From: Chitinophaga pinensis
GTDB taxonomy: Bacteria > Bacteroidota > Bacteroidia > Flavobacteriales_D > Crocinitomicaceae
DNA length: 7,797 nucleotides
Direction of reading: 5' to 3'
Assembly: GCA_945897765.1 (NCBI GenBank)
Contig: CAMDGP010000099.1
Span: 1 to 7,797 of the forward strand
Part shown: positions 7,262 to 7,797 of the stretch, in pieces
Position numbering within the stretch: position 1 is the stretch's first letter
Layout: each line of letters starts with the position of its first letter
Made by a program: the position numbers and the translations under genes
Notes under the pieces: generated by a model
The model's database searches: none
What the model was told of the DNA's origin: nothing
The model's input: only the letters and a program-made list of their open reading frames with translations

Positions 7262-7333
7262 CTTCAACAGTTGACTGAGGCTCTCGAAAGCAACCTTTTA
7301 CCCCAAAGAAGTGAATCATTCTTTACTTTTTCG

Positions 7334-7361
7334 AAAAATAGTATGCACGCATAATTATTTT
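7334..7361. promoter_or_regulatory. Imperfect palindrome before the MarR gene (candidate operator)
   Basis: TATGC (7342-7346) and GCATA (7349-7353) are perfect inverted arms around a central AC. Extended to 13 positions each side, about 10 pair, through AAAAA on the left and TTTT on the right. It ends about 20 bp before the MarR start codon and overlaps candidate -7 boxes. MarR dimers typically bind imperfect palindromes of 16-20 bp or slightly longer near their own promoters, so autoregulation is plausible. A hairpin terminator for the DUF5686 gene is less likely, since the central spacer is only 2 nt. Confidence 0.4.
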
Positions 7362-7372
7362 TATTACTTTTA
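7356..7372 (+). promoter_or_regulatory. Possible -7 boxes of the MarR gene promoter
   Basis: Two adjacent near-matches to TAnnTTTG are present: TATTTTTA (7356-7363) and TACTTTTA (7365-7372), each missing only the final G. The first would give a leader of about 13 nt. The second would start transcription almost at the ATG. No clear -33 element is visible, and A/T-rich DNA yields such matches by chance. Confidence 0.28.
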
Positions 7373-7381
7373 GTGTGAAAA

Positions 7382-7797
7382 ATGAACAGCAATAAATCCG
7401 ATTTAATAGATTTCATCATTCGTCATTCGTGGCATCGAATTTCGCGAATGTACAATCAGATGGCCGCTGTTGAAGGCATGACGATGTCTTATGGTTTTAT
7501 CTTAATGATGGTTGAAAAGGAAGGAACGCCGAGCACGCAATTAGGTCCGAAAATGGGAATGGAAGCAACTTCACTTTCGCGCACTATTAATGCAATGGAA
7601 GTTGATGGCTTAATTCGCCGTTCAAGCTCAGAAAAAGATAAACGAATTACTTTGGTTTTTTTAACCGAATTAGGTGTTCAAAAGCGAAAAATGGTAAAAC
7701 AGTTCATTTTGGAATTTAATGAAAAACTTACAAGCAAACTAAAAAAGAAAGATTTAGAAGGGTTTTTCACAGTGATGAATGCCTTGGATGAATCAGT
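7382..7797 (+). CDS. MarR family transcriptional regulator (3' partial)
   Basis: The frame runs from ATG at 7382 off the window end, giving 138 visible residues of an expected ~145-155. An in-frame TGA at 7376-7378 makes this ATG the first possible start. The protein begins MNSNKSDLIDFIIRHSWHRISRMYN, split here as MNSNKSDLID and FIIRHSWHRISRMYN, a dimerisation-type helix. A winged helix-turn-helix follows: EGTPSTQLGPKMGM at 47-60, the recognition helix EATSLSRTINAMEVDG at 61-76, and the wing SEKDKRITLVFLT at 83-95 with the MarR Asp86-x-Arg88 signature. A C-terminal helical segment from about 99 completes the dimer interface. It is a cytoplasmic DNA-binding dimer that usually represses and is released by small ligands. 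The GTPS..LGP.MGMEATSL pattern recalls flavobacterial MarR proteins encoded ahead of fatty-acid beta-oxidation genes; that target is inference. A palindrome lies just upstream. Confidence 0.92.
   Translation, partial: MNSNKSDLIDFIIRHSWHRISRMYNQMAAVEGMTMSYGFILMMVEKEGTPSTQLGPKMGMEATSLSRTINAMEVDGLIRRSSSEKDKRITLVFLTELGVQKRKMVKQFILEFNEKLTSKLKKKDLEGFFTVMNALDES

Noticed and set aside
7224..7273. Stop-codon read-through extending the DUF5686 protein
   Set aside because: The in-frame codons after TGA encode a short basic tail, but the protein already ends in the Phe typical of outer-membrane barrels and no recoding signal is visible.
7268..7300. GTTG...CAAC pairing as a terminator after the DUF5686 gene
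   Set aside because: The stem is only four pairs around a long loop and no T tract follows.
1..7797. Defence, mobile, phage, CRISPR or RNA-gene content
   Set aside because: All long frames are accounted for by housekeeping, envelope or regulator genes. I saw no transposase, integrase, spacer array, tRNA cloverleaf or rRNA sequence.

Overview
The window reads as an ordinary chromosomal segment of a low-GC member of the Bacteroidota, most likely class Flavobacteriia. Four things suggest this. It carries DUF4270 and DUF5686 envelope proteins, both characteristic of the phylum. It has a short, GT5-only 'glycogen/starch synthase' of the flavobacterial type. A promoter-like box matches the Bacteroidota -7 consensus TAnnTTTG. 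Gene starts have A/T-rich leaders and no Shine-Dalgarno sequence. I cannot name the genus.

Layout, all on the + strand. Positions 1-3875 look like one transcription unit: the 3' part of the short GT5 protein, a DUF4270 lipoprotein (11-nt gap) and glmS (3-nt gap). It ends at a strong intrinsic terminator at 3895-3926. A Mn/Fe superoxide dismutase (4065-4664) follows as a single-gene unit, with its own promoter-like box, an inverted repeat just upstream of that box, and its own terminator (4683-4715). A large DUF5686 outer-membrane protein (4776-7223) comes next. The 158-nt gap after it holds a 15-bp purine-rich tandem repeat and an imperfect palindrome. The window closes with the 5' part of a MarR-family regulator gene (7382 to the window end), which has no complete ORF here because it runs off the edge.

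How the genes fit together: glmS commits fructose-6-phosphate to amino sugars for peptidoglycan and LPS. The two genes before it are a sugar-transferase-fold protein and an envelope lipoprotein, so the unit has a cell-envelope/carbohydrate flavour, though the first two functions are not established. The SOD is a cytoplasmic oxidative-stress enzyme with Mn-type second-sphere residues. The MarR protein resembles, from memory, flavobacterial regulators that precede fatty-acid beta-oxidation genes, which would lie beyond the window.

I see no mobile element, CRISPR array, phage gene, toxin-antitoxin or defence module, tRNA or rRNA. I found no convincing new biological system. The points most worth a second look are the half-enzyme GT5 protein and its linkage, the inverted repeat at the SOD promoter, the palindrome before the MarR gene, and the repeat-bearing gap after the DUF5686 gene.
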